The position numbers and the translations under genes are program-made. Shown here in pieces: positions 6,310 through 14,036 of a DNA stretch of 28,139 nucleotides. A model generated the notes under the pieces. It was not told the DNA's origin. It worked only from the letters and a program-made list of their open reading frames with translations, and searched no databases. The stretch lies in NCBI GenBank assembly GCA_964525395.1, contig CAZGGU010000009.1:1-28139 (forward strand), read 5' to 3'. Within the stretch, counting starts at the first letter, position 1. The number at the start of each line of letters is the position of its first letter. The stretch is from 2-01-FULL-39-10-A sp964525395. GTDB taxonomy: Bacteria > Patescibacteriota > Microgenomatia > Levybacterales > UBA12049.

Positions 6310-8496
6310 CTCAATTTAGGGAGCATAAAAGCAAATGATTCAGTACTACGTCTCTGATACTCAGAATCTCTATAATCAGCCTGGTCATAAAAACTCATAC
6401 CCTCCAAGACAAAAGTTTTAGGCTCCCCACGTGAGTTGGTAATTGGCTCCATTCCAAATGCAACCCATTTAAAATTTTTCCAATATTTACTTACAAAATT
6501 TGGCACTGCTTCAGGAATACAAAGATCTAATCCCAATTCTTTTGCTCTGTTATAAACTTGCTCCGTTGTCGGATTCTGGAAATACCAATTAGACGCCACT
6601 TCTTGATCAAATTGTGCAGGATCCGGAAAGCCCATATCTTCAACCCTCAATACCACAAATCTTTCATCTTGCGGCACACTTGCGGTGAGATTCAGGCCAT
6701 TTTTCAATAAATCTATTGTAGAGTCATCTAGCATAACTCCGCTCTTTCTTAAATCTCCTCGCAACTGAAGATAATTTCTGCTTCCTGCCGTAACTGAATA
6801 AATCCCTATCTTCCCATCAGGGAAAGAAGTATAAACATGTTCTATGCTATATTTTTGAAGCTGATCAAAAATTCCTGGCTCGAGCCTTCCATTATATACT
6901 TTGGTATTTTCATTGATCTCATCTGGATTACGAGCAATCTGAGATGGCTCACATTCAAATATTGTCATCATATCTACTAAGGAATCTCTTCCAGTTTTAA
7001 TCTTGGTAATCCTAGGACCTTTATTAAAGTGCATACTTTCAATCACATTATCTATTTCATAAATAAATCTTAGCTCTTCCGCATCGAGCTTTTGCCCTTT
7101 ATGAAATTTTCTCTCAATATCATTCAGCCTTTTCGTATCAGCAATCTTCTTAGGCATCTTAATTTCAGGATTAGCTACTAGATAATTAAATATCATATCT
7201 ACATCTTGATAAAAATCTCTTTGGCTAATTAATTCGCCTATTCTAGGATCCCTTTGATAGCCAAAGCCATCGATTCTATTNNNNNNNNNNNNNNNNNNNN
7301 NNNNNNNNNNNNNNNNNNNNNNNNNNNNNNNNNNNNNNNNNNNNNNNNNNNNNNNNNNNNNNNNNNNNNNNNNNNNNNNNTAATTAATTCGCCTATTCTA
7401 GGATCCCTTTGATAGCCAAAGCCATCGATTCTATTATTTACCTCATGTAAAAACATTAATTCTTCTCCGCTTAGCTCCTGACCTTCTTTAGTTTTTCTTT
7501 CAATATCTGTCAATCTTTTCATATCTCTCTCTTTTTTCAGATACTTATCTTTATCAGGAAATTCATCCAGCTTAGCTGCTAACACTTCAACCATATACGG
7601 ATCAAGATTTTGTCGAGAAGCAATACCTCTTACTTCAGCAATTTTTCCCTGCTCCATTCTAATGGCGATTCTTGGATTGACAGCATCTCCTTCGTCATCA
7701 TTTGAATAAAATACATAAAAATCTCCAGCCTTTAATTGATTAGCTGCGAAACTTTCTCCTGCAGTGCACCACCCCGTTCCTTTTCCTCTTATAGAAGCTA
7801 CTAGTGGCTTATGGTCAGATCTTTGACCATATTTTACCCATTTTCCTTCTGTTATAGGCATTTCACCTTCGGGAATTGGTCGTATTTGTTCATTTGCCCA
7901 GGCATATAGCATTGCGAAATTTTCTTTATCAAGTCCTTTATGAAACTCCTCAATTAATCTTTCTTTTTTATCACTATCTAGATATTCATCAAACATATCA
8001 AAGCTAGGAGGCAGTCCTTTATGTTTTTTGAGCAGAGCGTCCATTACATAACCTAATGCTTCAGCATTAACATCTGGAAACATTTTTACTGTTCCTTTAG
8101 ATCTCTGCGGATATTCTTTTTTTTCTTTATCATACTCAGATAATCCTACTACGCTGCGAAAAACCCAATACTTTACATAACTTGGTACACCTTTCAAATC
8201 AGGGGAGGTAAGATAATCAATCCACTGCTCGAGTGATGCCTGCTGATCTTCCAGCAAACCCTGCGATAATTCTCTTTTCCAATTATTTTTTTGCTCCTCA
8301 GAAAACCTGTCATAATCTCCTTGCTGTCCTCGTTCTCTTAAAATTCTTTCCTGAGTTTTCCAGTAGCTTTCGGGAATATCTTCAAATTTAGTCACAAATC
8401 GATCCAAAATCGCGGGCTTAAGCATATTTATATTTCTTTGCGCTCTATTAAAATCAGGATGGCCTTCCAGGGGAGGTGGATTAAATATTTGCTCTA
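6306..8496 (-). CDS. Large CPR-type protein of unknown function; N-terminus lost in a gap and body interrupted by a false gap
   Basis: I do not recognise a characterised family. Removing the 100 N at 7281-7380 together with one copy of the flanking 55-nt duplication gives one open frame of at least 677 aa with no frameshift. The visible N-terminus (EQIFNPPPLEGHPDF) begins at the edge of the second gap, so the start codon is probably just inside it. Notable parts are a helical N-terminal half; a GKGTGWCTAGES motif (about 237-248) followed by a beta-rich GDFYVFYS...PRIAIRM stretch; two related about 45-residue segments (KRLTDIERK...EELMFLHEVNNRI and KRLNDIERK...EELRFIYEIDNVI, about 326-370 and 403-447); and a C-terminal domain with RLEPGIFDQLQKYSIEHVYTSFPDG. 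No membrane segment is visible. From memory, similar hypothetical proteins recur in Patescibacteria drafts. It sits between recX and rny, and its role is unknown. Confidence 0.7.
7226..7435. other. False assembly gap: 100 N flanked by a perfect 55-nt duplication
   Basis: Bases 7226-7280 and 7381-7435 are identical (55 nt), with exactly 100 N between them. Collapsing the duplicate and dropping the N restores one continuous reading frame on the minus strand. This is the signature of two contigs that overlap by one assembler k-mer and were scaffolded without merging. It is not a biological repeat. Confidence 0.9.
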
Positions 8497-8596
8497 NNNN
8501 NNNNNNNNNNNNNNNNNNNNNNNNNNNNNNNNNNNNNNNNNNNNNNNNNNNNNNNNNNNNNNNNNNNNNNNNNNNNNNNNNNNNNNNNNNNNNNNN
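8497..8596. other. Assembly gap of unknown true size
   Basis: One hundred N separate the start of the unknown CPR-type gene from the recX fragment. The two flanks share no overlap, so the missing length is unknown. It should contain the C-terminal part and stop of recX and the start of the next gene. Confidence 0.95.
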
Positions 8597-8962
8597 CATT
8601 TTCTTAGCGGCCAATTTCTTGGCATTTTCTAAATCAATTTTTGGCCCTATATTTTCGAAATAAGTATCAATTAATGTTCGGTTAATTCCTTTTTGTGTGA
8701 GCTCAAACTTTACCACTTTAAGTGGTTTTCTTTTGTATTTTGTTCTGGATTCCACCCAAAACTTAAGAAATGCCTGATCATCTATAAACTTATATTCTTT
8801 GAGCTTAGCTAGAATCTCATCAATTATTTCAGGAGTCAAATTTTCAGCTTTTTTGGATTTTTCCTTGAGGTAATCCAAGACTTCTTTTTCACTGCGAGGA
8901 CGGTAAGATAAATAACGTAAACTTAAATTATAGTAACGGGAGTAGACTTGATCATTATCCAT
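8597..8962 (-). CDS. recX: RecX regulatory protein, C-terminus lost in a gap
   Basis: 122 N-terminal residues are readable from the ATG at 8962. The helical three-repeat pattern fits RecX: RYLSYRPRSEKEVLDYL, then IIDEILAKLKEYKFIDDQAFLKFWVESR, then KPLKVVKFELTQKGI. RecX binds RecA filaments and modulates recombination and strand exchange. It lies 33 nt downstream of recA on the same strand, the classic recA-recX arrangement, and the two are probably co-transcribed. RecX proteins usually run to about 150-210 aa, so some 30-90 residues are missing. The frame continues through the N run into the next gene only because N carries no stop codons, so the fusion is not real. Confidence 0.85.
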
Positions 8963-8995
8963 GCATTAAATTTAGCACAAATCTAGACTTGAGGC

Positions 8996-10090
8996 TTACA
9001 GATCTTCTTCGACATCTTCATCTTCGTCTTCTTCTACGCCTAATTCCCTTGGCGTTCCATCTGCTTTATTTTTCTTATATATTTCCTCTGTAATTTTCTT
9101 CGCTACATCTGGATTTTCTTTTAGATACATCTTAGTCGCTTCTTTTCCTTGACCTAACATTTCATCGTTATATCTATAAAAGGCTCCAGATTTAGAAATA
9201 ATATTTAATTCAACTCCTACATCTACTACTGCTCCTTCTTTCGAAACACCATCCTGCATTACATCATACTCGGCTATCCTGAAAGGGGATGAGACTTTAT
9301 TCTTTACCACCTTAACTCTATGTCGAGATCCGATAACTTTATCTCCATCCTTAAGGGTTTCAATCTTTCTAGAATCCAATCTTACTGAAGCATAGAATTT
9401 AAGTGCTAAGCCTCCGGTAGTGGTTTCTGGATTTCCAAACATCACGCCTATTTTTTGTCTAAGCTGATTAGTAAAAATAACTACAGTTTTTGATTTGGAA
9501 ATTACCCCAGTAAGCTTTCTAAGGGCTTGAGACATCAATCTAGCATGAAGACCCATCATTGCGTCTCCCATTTCTCCTTCGATCTCTGCTCTTGGCACCA
9601 AAGCTGCTACTGAATCAATAACGAGAACGTCTACTCCACCTGAGCGGATCAAGCTTTCAGCGATCTCTAGTGCTTGCTCTCCGGTGTCAGGCTGAGAGAT
9701 AAGGAGATCATCAAGCTTTACACCTACTCTTTCTGCCCAAATCGGATCAAGTGCGTGCTCAGCATCGATAAACGCTGCTACGCCTCCTGCTTTTTGTGCT
9801 TCAGCTATAACTGAAAGACAAATAGTAGTTTTTCCTGACGCTTCTGGCCCATAAATTTCGATAATTCTACCTCTCGGAAGACCACCTACGCCAAGGGCTA
9901 AATCTACCGGAAGAACGCCTGTGGGGATAACTTGAATATCGAGCTTTTGGGATGCTTCACCCATACGCATAATAGAGCCTCTACCGTATTGTTTTTCGAT
10001 TTGCTCCATTGCTAGACGTACTGCGTCGAGCTTCGCGGATTGTTCAACTTGTTCACCTGAAGGTACTGGATTTTTTGCCTGCCTTGCCAT
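8996..10090 (-). CDS. recA: RecA recombinase
   Basis: 364 aa from the ATG at 10090. ATP-dependent DNA strand-exchange protein central to homologous recombination. Visible signatures: Walker A GPEASGKT (81-88), the DAEHALDP segment, Walker B LVIDSVAAL, loop L1 around PRAEIEGEMGD, the QALRKLTG region, the TNQLRQKIGVMFGNPETTTGG loop L2 block, and a strongly acidic C-terminal tail (VEEDEDEDVEEDL). Twelve further N-terminal codons are open, but they are hydrophobic, unconserved and lack a better ribosome site. I found no LexA box in the upstream region, so SOS control is not evident. The gene diverges from tRNA-Pro and ispH and is followed by recX. Confidence 0.97.
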   Translation of the reverse strand: MARQAKNPVPSGEQVEQSAKLDAVRLAMEQIEKQYGRGSIMRMGEASQKLDIQVIPTGVLPVDLALGVGGLPRGRIIEIYGPEASGKTTICLSVIAEAQKAGGVAAFIDAEHALDPIWAERVGVKLDDLLISQPDTGEQALEIAESLIRSGGVDVLVIDSVAALVPRAEIEGEMGDAMMGLHARLMSQALRKLTGVISKSKTVVIFTNQLRQKIGVMFGNPETTTGGLALKFYASVRLDSRKIETLKDGDKVIGSRHRVKVVKNKVSSPFRIAEYDVMQDGVSKEGAVVDVGVELNIISKSGAFYRYNDEMLGQGKEATKMYLKENPDVAKKITEEIYKKNKADGTPRELGVEEDEDEDVEEDL

Positions 10091-10168
10091 GACAATTATC
10101 TTAATCTCTATTTCAGAATAATACAAGAATCCATACTAGAACAATATAGATCATTATCATCATATAGC

Positions 10169-10199
10169 TTGCCAAATAAGCATTATTTAAGGTTATGAT
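10169..10199 (+). promoter_or_regulatory. Probable promoter of tRNA-Pro and ispH
   Basis: TTGCCA (10169-10174) and TATGAT (10194-10199) are 19 nt apart, longer than ideal. A TAGAAT at 10199-10204 is an alternative -10. Either predicts a start a few bases before the tRNA 5' end at 10217. Confidence 0.45.
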
Positions 10200-10216
10200 A
10201 GAATACATGTAATTTC

Positions 10217-10287
10217 CGGGGTATAGTTTAGTGGCAGAATGCGCGGCTGGGGGCTGTGTGGTCCAGGTTCGATTCCCGGTACCCCGA
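10217..10287 (+). tRNA. tRNA-Pro, anticodon GGG
   Basis: A 71-nt cloverleaf can be drawn by hand. The acceptor CGGGGTA pairs with TACCCCG, including the C1-G72 pair typical of bacterial tRNA-Pro, with A73 as discriminator. The D-arm is GTTT/GAAT. The anticodon stem is CGCGG/CTGTG with loop CTGGGGG, placing GGG at 34-36 and G at 37. The T-arm is CCAGG/CCCGG with loop TTCGATT and one A-C mismatch. The 3' CCA is not fully encoded (the sequence continues ACAA). The ispH start codon lies 6 nt after A73, so the two are probably one transcript cut by tRNA processing. Confidence 0.92.
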
Positions 10288-10293
10288 CAAAAT

Positions 10294-11310
10294 ATGGTTG
10301 AATTACCAATTTCAAAAGAGCTAATTATTGCTGGAGACAAGGGCCCTTGCGGTGGCGTGAATATGGCGCTTGATACAACCACCCGAGTACTTGATATCGT
10401 TGAAGGGCGAGAAGCAGTCTATGCAAATCATAATCCAGTTCATAATGATCCAATACTTCAGGAATATAAAGAAAGAGGATTAGTAGTGGAACCTGATATT
10501 GAATCAATTCCAGAAGGATCAATTTATATTCTCTCAGCCCACGGTACACCTCCATCATTCATGGAAACAGCTGCAAAGAAAGGGCTTTTGGTGGTTAACG
10601 TAGAATGTCAGTATGTTTCAAAAGTAAGAAGAAGAGCAGAATCTTCTATCGATAAAAATGAGCATGTAGTTTATTTCGGAGCAAGAAATCACCCAGAACC
10701 TGCAGCAGTGCTCAGGGATCTCGATCCAAATGGATATACTTTTGTAGATATAGATGACAATGGACCAACTCAAATCCCCGATGGAACTCCAATTCGAGTC
10801 CTGAATCAAACTACTTTATCCACCACAGCAGTTTACGCTAGAAGACATCGACTTGAAACTCAATTAGGAATTAAATTACCAGAACCTATTGGAATCTGCT
10901 ATGCCACAGACAATAGACAAAGAGCAGTGAGGGATGGGATATTCGGCGATAATAATAGTCGACCTGATGCGTTAGTGGTAGTAGGGTCGCGTGATAGTCA
11001 TAATTCTAAAGAATTAACTAAAATCGGCGCTGAAGTTTTAGGAGCCGATAAGGCTTTTCAAATTGATGAAGCTGAGGAATTAAGAGAAGAATGGTTCAGA
11101 GAAGCTACAAGAGTTGGCCTCACATCAGGAGCATCAGTACTTGATAGATTCACAGAGCCAGTTATTGCATGGTTTAAAAATAAGGGTTATAAAATAAACT
11201 TACTCCCGAGCACCGAAAGAGAGCTAATGTTTAAAGGACCAAGTATTGAAAATTTGAGAGCACATCTAGAAAGAAAATATGCAGGTGATAAATTAGCGGA
11301 CTCTACTTAA
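10294..11310 (+). CDS. ispH: 4-hydroxy-3-methylbut-2-enyl diphosphate reductase
   Basis: 338 aa from the ATG at 10294; the open frame extends upstream only because it reads through the tRNA. IspH is the last enzyme of the MEP (non-mevalonate) pathway, reducing HMBPP to IPP and DMAPP with an Fe-S cluster. The three cluster cysteines are placed as in the family: C19 (GPCGGV), C105 (VECQYV) and C202 (ICYATDNRQ). Substrate-site residues are also present: H50 (NPVHN), H83 (SAHGTPP), and H133 with E135 (NHPEPAA). The 3' end overlaps by 18 nt the convergent small ORF that ends the ribosomal operon. Presence of IspH implies isoprenoid synthesis capacity, though no other MEP gene is in the window. Confidence 0.95.
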   Translation: MVELPISKELIIAGDKGPCGGVNMALDTTTRVLDIVEGREAVYANHNPVHNDPILQEYKERGLVVEPDIESIPEGSIYILSAHGTPPSFMETAAKKGLLVVNVECQYVSKVRRRAESSIDKNEHVVYFGARNHPEPAAVLRDLDPNGYTFVDIDDNGPTQIPDGTPIRVLNQTTLSTTAVYARRHRLETQLGIKLPEPIGICYATDNRQRAVRDGIFGDNNSRPDALVVVGSRDSHNSKELTKIGAEVLGADKAFQIDEAEELREEWFREATRVGLTSGASVLDRFTEPVIAWFKNKGYKINLLPSTERELMFKGPSIENLRAHLERKYAGDKLADST

Positions 11311-11550
11311 TTTATCGACTACGTAATCACCTTTTTGAACTTCTTCAGGAGTAGGCGTGGGATTATTTGATTTACTAGCATCAAAAAGCACCTCTCCAAC
11401 TTGCTCTGGATGCAATCTAAAATATTCTCGCGCAGCCCATTCTAAAGACCCTAAAGTTACAGGATTATCTGAGCGATCTCTTTTAATATGAGCTGAATCC
11501 GCTGAAAATTCTCGTGCTAATTCATCTGAAGTAATTAAAAATTCTGACAT
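11293..11550 (-). CDS. Hypothetical protein, last gene of the infA-rpsI cluster
   Basis: 85 aa, no recognised family. It is soluble and mixed in charge, with a probable short helical domain (about 5-60, containing LGSLEWAAREYFRLHPEQVGEVLF) followed by a proline/threonine-rich linker and a basic end (DKLSRVR). The ATG lies 8 nt past the rpsI stop on the same strand, which favours co-transcription and real expression, although no Shine-Dalgarno is visible. The 3' end overlaps the convergent ispH gene by 18 nt. It could be a ribosome-associated or regulatory small protein, but nothing in the sequence proves this. Coding is likely rather than certain. Confidence 0.6.
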   Translation of the reverse strand: MSEFLITSDELAREFSADSAHIKRDRSDNPVTLGSLEWAAREYFRLHPEQVGEVLFDASKSNNPTPTPEEVQKGDYVVDKLSRVR

Positions 11551-11558
11551 AGAAGGGA

Positions 11559-12032
11559 TTAACGCTTTGGAGACTGTCTTTTTCTTCTAGCTTTTCCACC
11601 CATTCCTACTTTTCTTCTCTCTCTAACTCTCTGATCACGAGTTAATAATCCACTTTTTCTAAGTGTTGGCTTAGCTTCTTCATCGATTGCAGCCAATGCT
11701 CGACTTACACCTAGAACATACGCTTCAAGCTGTGATTGAGTTCCTCCGCCTACTACTCTTGCGGTAATAGCATATTTATTTTCACTCTCTGTTACTTTAA
11801 GTGGTTTTTCATAAACTGCTTTAGCAAAAACTCCAGAGAAATACTCACTTACTGCTTTTCCATTTACCACTGCATCACCTTTTTTAACCAATATTTCTTC
11901 ATATTTTAGAGAGTCTGGAACTTTTGAATAAACTCGCACGCGAGCAACTGCTTCTCTTCTTCTTCCCACAGCGAACATAAAGTCCTTATATTTCTTGGTT
12001 CCGCCTACTGGTGTTAATTCATGATCTGCCAT
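11559..12032 (-). CDS. rpsI: 30S ribosomal protein uS9
   Basis: 157 aa. Small-subunit head protein whose C-terminal tail reaches the P-site tRNA. The core VGRRREAVARVRVY, the VVGGGTQSQLEAYVLGVSRAL segment and the C-terminal LTRDQRVRERRKVGMGGKARRKRQSPKR are characteristic, including the terminal Lys-Arg. An N-terminal extension of about 20 residues precedes the core. It follows rplM after a single-nucleotide spacer, the usual rplM-rpsI pair, here attached to the alpha operon. Confidence 0.97.
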   Translation of the reverse strand: MADHELTPVGGTKKYKDFMFAVGRRREAVARVRVYSKVPDSLKYEEILVKKGDAVVNGKAVSEYFSGVFAKAVYEKPLKVTESENKYAITARVVGGGTQSQLEAYVLGVSRALAAIDEEAKPTLRKSGLLTRDQRVRERRKVGMGGKARRKRQSPKR

Positions 12033-12033
12033 A

Positions 12034-12459
12034 TTATTTAACTTCTTCTTTCTTTACAAATTTTTCTGCGTATTCATGCTCTGCTCCTTGATAAATCTTA
12101 AGACGTCCTAACATTTGGTCTCTTAATCTATTCTGGGGAAGCATGCCTTTTACTGCGTGCTTAATTATATCATTTGCATTTCTATTTCTCATCTCCTGAA
12201 GTGTTTCTTCGCGGAATCCTCCTGGATACATAGAATGTCTTCTATAAAGCTTGTCAGTTTCTTTATTTCCTGTTACTTTTATTTTCTTTGAGTTAATAAC
12301 AACCACAAAATCTCCACAATCTAAGTTTCTCACGAAATATGATTTACTTTTTCCCATAAGAAGATTTGCAATTTCAGTAGAAACTCTTCCTAGAGTTTTT
12401 CCTTCAACATCAATAATATGCCATGCTCTTTTAATGTCTGATGCTTTAGTTGCTTGCAT
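12034..12459 (-). CDS. rplM: 50S ribosomal protein uL13
   Basis: 141 aa, normal length. Early-assembly large-subunit protein. Recognised by WHIIDVEGKTLGRVSTEIANLLMGK, DCGDFVVVINSKKIKVTGNKETDKLYRRHSMYPGG and the end segment VKGMLPQNRLRDQMLGRLKIYQGAEHEY. Its ATG overlaps the rplQ stop (TAATG), suggesting translational coupling, and rpsI follows directly. Confidence 0.97.
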   Translation of the reverse strand: MQATKASDIKRAWHIIDVEGKTLGRVSTEIANLLMGKSKSYFVRNLDCGDFVVVINSKKIKVTGNKETDKLYRRHSMYPGGFREETLQEMRNRNANDIIKHAVKGMLPQNRLRDQMLGRLKIYQGAEHEYAEKFVKKEEVK

Positions 12460-12980
12460 TACTTGTCCTCCTTAGCTTTAGCGACGGAGGATTTACCCTT
12501 AGCCGCTTTTTTTGTACTAGTTTCTTTTTTTGGCTTTGAAATTGCTACTTTTGCCTCTACTGGCTGCTTCGAACTCTGCTTTGCAGAGGCTGCTTTTTTA
12601 GCTTTAGGAGCTACTTCTGAAGGAGCTTTTATTTCTTCAACCCATTCTAAAATTACCATTGAAGCATTATCGTTAAATCTTTTTCCAGTTCTAATAATTC
12701 TTGTATAACCACCTGGACGATTAGCAAATGCTGGTGCTATCTGGTTAATCATTTTATCGATTTCAAATGGTTTTAGATCTTTTTGAAGAAGTCTTTTTGC
12801 CCCCTCGCCTTTCTTCGCCTTAGTAACTAGTTTTTCTAAATCACCTTTAATAGCTTTTGCTTTTTCCTCAGTTGTTTCAATTCTACCTTTAGAAATTACA
12901 GCAGAAATAAGCCCTGAAAAAAGAGCTTTTCTTTGATTTTTAGTTCTATTAAATTGTCTACCAAATACTTGTTTTCTCAT
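12459..12980 (-). CDS. rplQ: 50S ribosomal protein bL17 with a basic C-terminal extension
   Basis: 173 aa from the ATG at 12980; nine earlier in-frame residues come from the spacer and are unlikely. The core (MRKQVFGRQFNRTKNQRKALF through GYTRIIRTGKRFNDNASMVILEWVEE) is a full bL17, a large-subunit protein near the tunnel exit. The remaining 50 or so residues are a Lys/Ala/Ser-rich tail that is probably disordered. The tail contains SAKQSS, encoded by a palindrome (12574-12588) also found in rplV. The gene is separated from rpoA by a repeat-bearing spacer. Confidence 0.95.
   Translation of the reverse strand: MRKQVFGRQFNRTKNQRKALFSGLISAVISKGRIETTEEKAKAIKGDLEKLVTKAKKGEGAKRLLQKDLKPFEIDKMINQIAPAFANRPGGYTRIIRTGKRFNDNASMVILEWVEEIKAPSEVAPKAKKAASAKQSSKQPVEAKVAISKPKKETSTKKAAKGKSSVAKAKEDK
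12574..12588. repeat. Palindromic repeat, family B, inside rplQ
   Basis: CTCTGCTTTGCAGAG is a perfect 6-bp hairpin with loop TTT. The same 15 bases occur at 24559-24573 in rplV. In both genes it is read in the same frame as SAKQS within a low-complexity tail. Confidence 0.75.
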
Positions 12981-12992
12981 GTAATAAAATAA

Positions 12993-13040
12993 ATGCCTGC
13001 CCACCATCCCGATATTTCGGAGAGGCTTGCAGGCGGGACA
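12993..13040. repeat. Inverted-repeat element in the rpoA-rplQ spacer
   Basis: GCCTGC and GCAGGC bracket an inner hairpin CCGA-TATT-TCGG, followed by GCGGG. The element is far more GC-rich than its surroundings, which suggests a small inserted palindromic element. It could affect the rpoA-rplQ mRNA junction. Confidence 0.55.
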
Positions 13041-13072
13041 CTCTCAAAAGTGCCGAAACACAACTAAATTAA

Positions 13073-13999
13073 TTAGGCAGCTGGGAGTTCAATTCCCTTT
13101 TCTTTTAGTTTATCTTCGATGATTGAGATTGATTTTCCACCCATATTTCTCATTGAAATAAGGTCTTTTCTAGGTGCTTCAATAAGTTGTCCAATTGTTT
13201 CAATTCCGCCATTTCTAAGAGAATTGTATATTCTTGTAGGAAGGTCTAATTCATCGATTGTTAACTTAAGAGCTCCATCATTAACATCTGACCTTGAACC
13301 TTCAGCAGCTGCTTCCTCTACAGCTTTTGGCTCATATACTTGATGAAAATATGAAGTTAAAGTCTTCGCAGCTTGATCTAGCGCATCTTTAGGCGAAAGC
13401 ACTCCATTTGTCCAAATTTGAAGTGTAAGCTTATCGAGATTTGTTTGTCTTCCAACGCGTGTTGCTGAAACATTAACATCAACTCTTCTTACAGGACTGA
13501 AAATTGCATCGGTTGGGATCATTCCAAGCTCTGTACTCTTTCTTTCTTCTGAAAGTGAATAACCATATCCTCTTTGGATTACGAGCTCTAAATCAAGTTT
13601 TCCCTTTTTATCAGCAAGTGTTCCAATATAATGATCTGGATTAGCAATTTCTACGTCTTCTGGAAGTTCGAAATCTTTTCCAGTAATATCTCCTGCGCCT
13701 TTAAATGAAAGCTTGACAACAGCCTCATCTTTAGAATCTAATAATCTAAAATTAAGACCTTTAACATTTAATAGTAGGTCTACAATATTTTCTTTAAGGC
13801 CTGGGATTGTTGAGAATCTGTGCTTAGCGCCTGTGATTTTAGCTGAAGTAACAGCTACACCCGGCATAGAGATAAGAAGTGCACGTCTTAGTGCAGTTCC
13901 TAGTGTGTGACCATAACCCGGCTCAAGCGGTTCTATGACAAATTCCCCGTATTCCGGAGTGAGTGTTTGCTCTATGACTTTAAAATTAGGCTCTAACAT
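13073..13999 (-). CDS. rpoA: DNA-directed RNA polymerase alpha subunit
   Basis: 308 aa. The N-terminal domain (about 1-225) carries dimerisation and assembly motifs: EFVIEPLEPGYGHTLGTALRRALL, PGVAVTSAKI and the GYSLSEER segment. A linker follows, then a C-terminal domain (about 240-305) with helix-hairpin-helix signatures DLPTRIYNSLRNGGIETIGQLIEAPRKDLISMRNMGGKSISIIEDKL, the part that contacts UP elements and activators. Length is normal. It lies 17 nt after rpsD in the classic alpha operon order, with a probable additional promoter at the end of rpsD. Confidence 0.97.
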   Translation of the reverse strand: MLEPNFKVIEQTLTPEYGEFVIEPLEPGYGHTLGTALRRALLISMPGVAVTSAKITGAKHRFSTIPGLKENIVDLLLNVKGLNFRLLDSKDEAVVKLSFKGAGDITGKDFELPEDVEIANPDHYIGTLADKKGKLDLELVIQRGYGYSLSEERKSTELGMIPTDAIFSPVRRVDVNVSATRVGRQTNLDKLTLQIWTNGVLSPKDALDQAAKTLTSYFHQVYEPKAVEEAAAEGSRSDVNDGALKLTIDELDLPTRIYNSLRNGGIETIGQLIEAPRKDLISMRNMGGKSISIIEDKLKEKGIELPAA

Positions 14000-14007
14000 A
14001 ACAAGCT

Positions 14008-14036
14008 ATTGTACCATTATCTGGAATAATATTCAA
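14008..14036 (-). promoter_or_regulatory. Possible internal promoter giving leaderless rpoA mRNA
   Basis: TTGAAT (14031-14036) and TACAAT (14008-14013) lie 17 nt apart on the minus strand, with TGG before the -10 (extended -10). The rpoA ATG is only 8 nt beyond the -10 box, so a transcript from here would start at or next to the start codon. Confidence 0.45.

Noticed and set aside
7226..7435. 55-nt direct repeat as a biological duplication or recombination site
   Set aside because: The exact 100-N spacer and frame restoration after merging point to unmerged contig ends.
7238..8962. Apparent single 574-residue protein
   Set aside because: It joins a RecX N-terminus to an unrelated protein only through two runs of N, which contain no stop codons.
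10231..10293. N-terminal extension of IspH
   Set aside because: These codons lie inside the tRNA-Pro gene; IspH homology begins just after the ATG at 10294.
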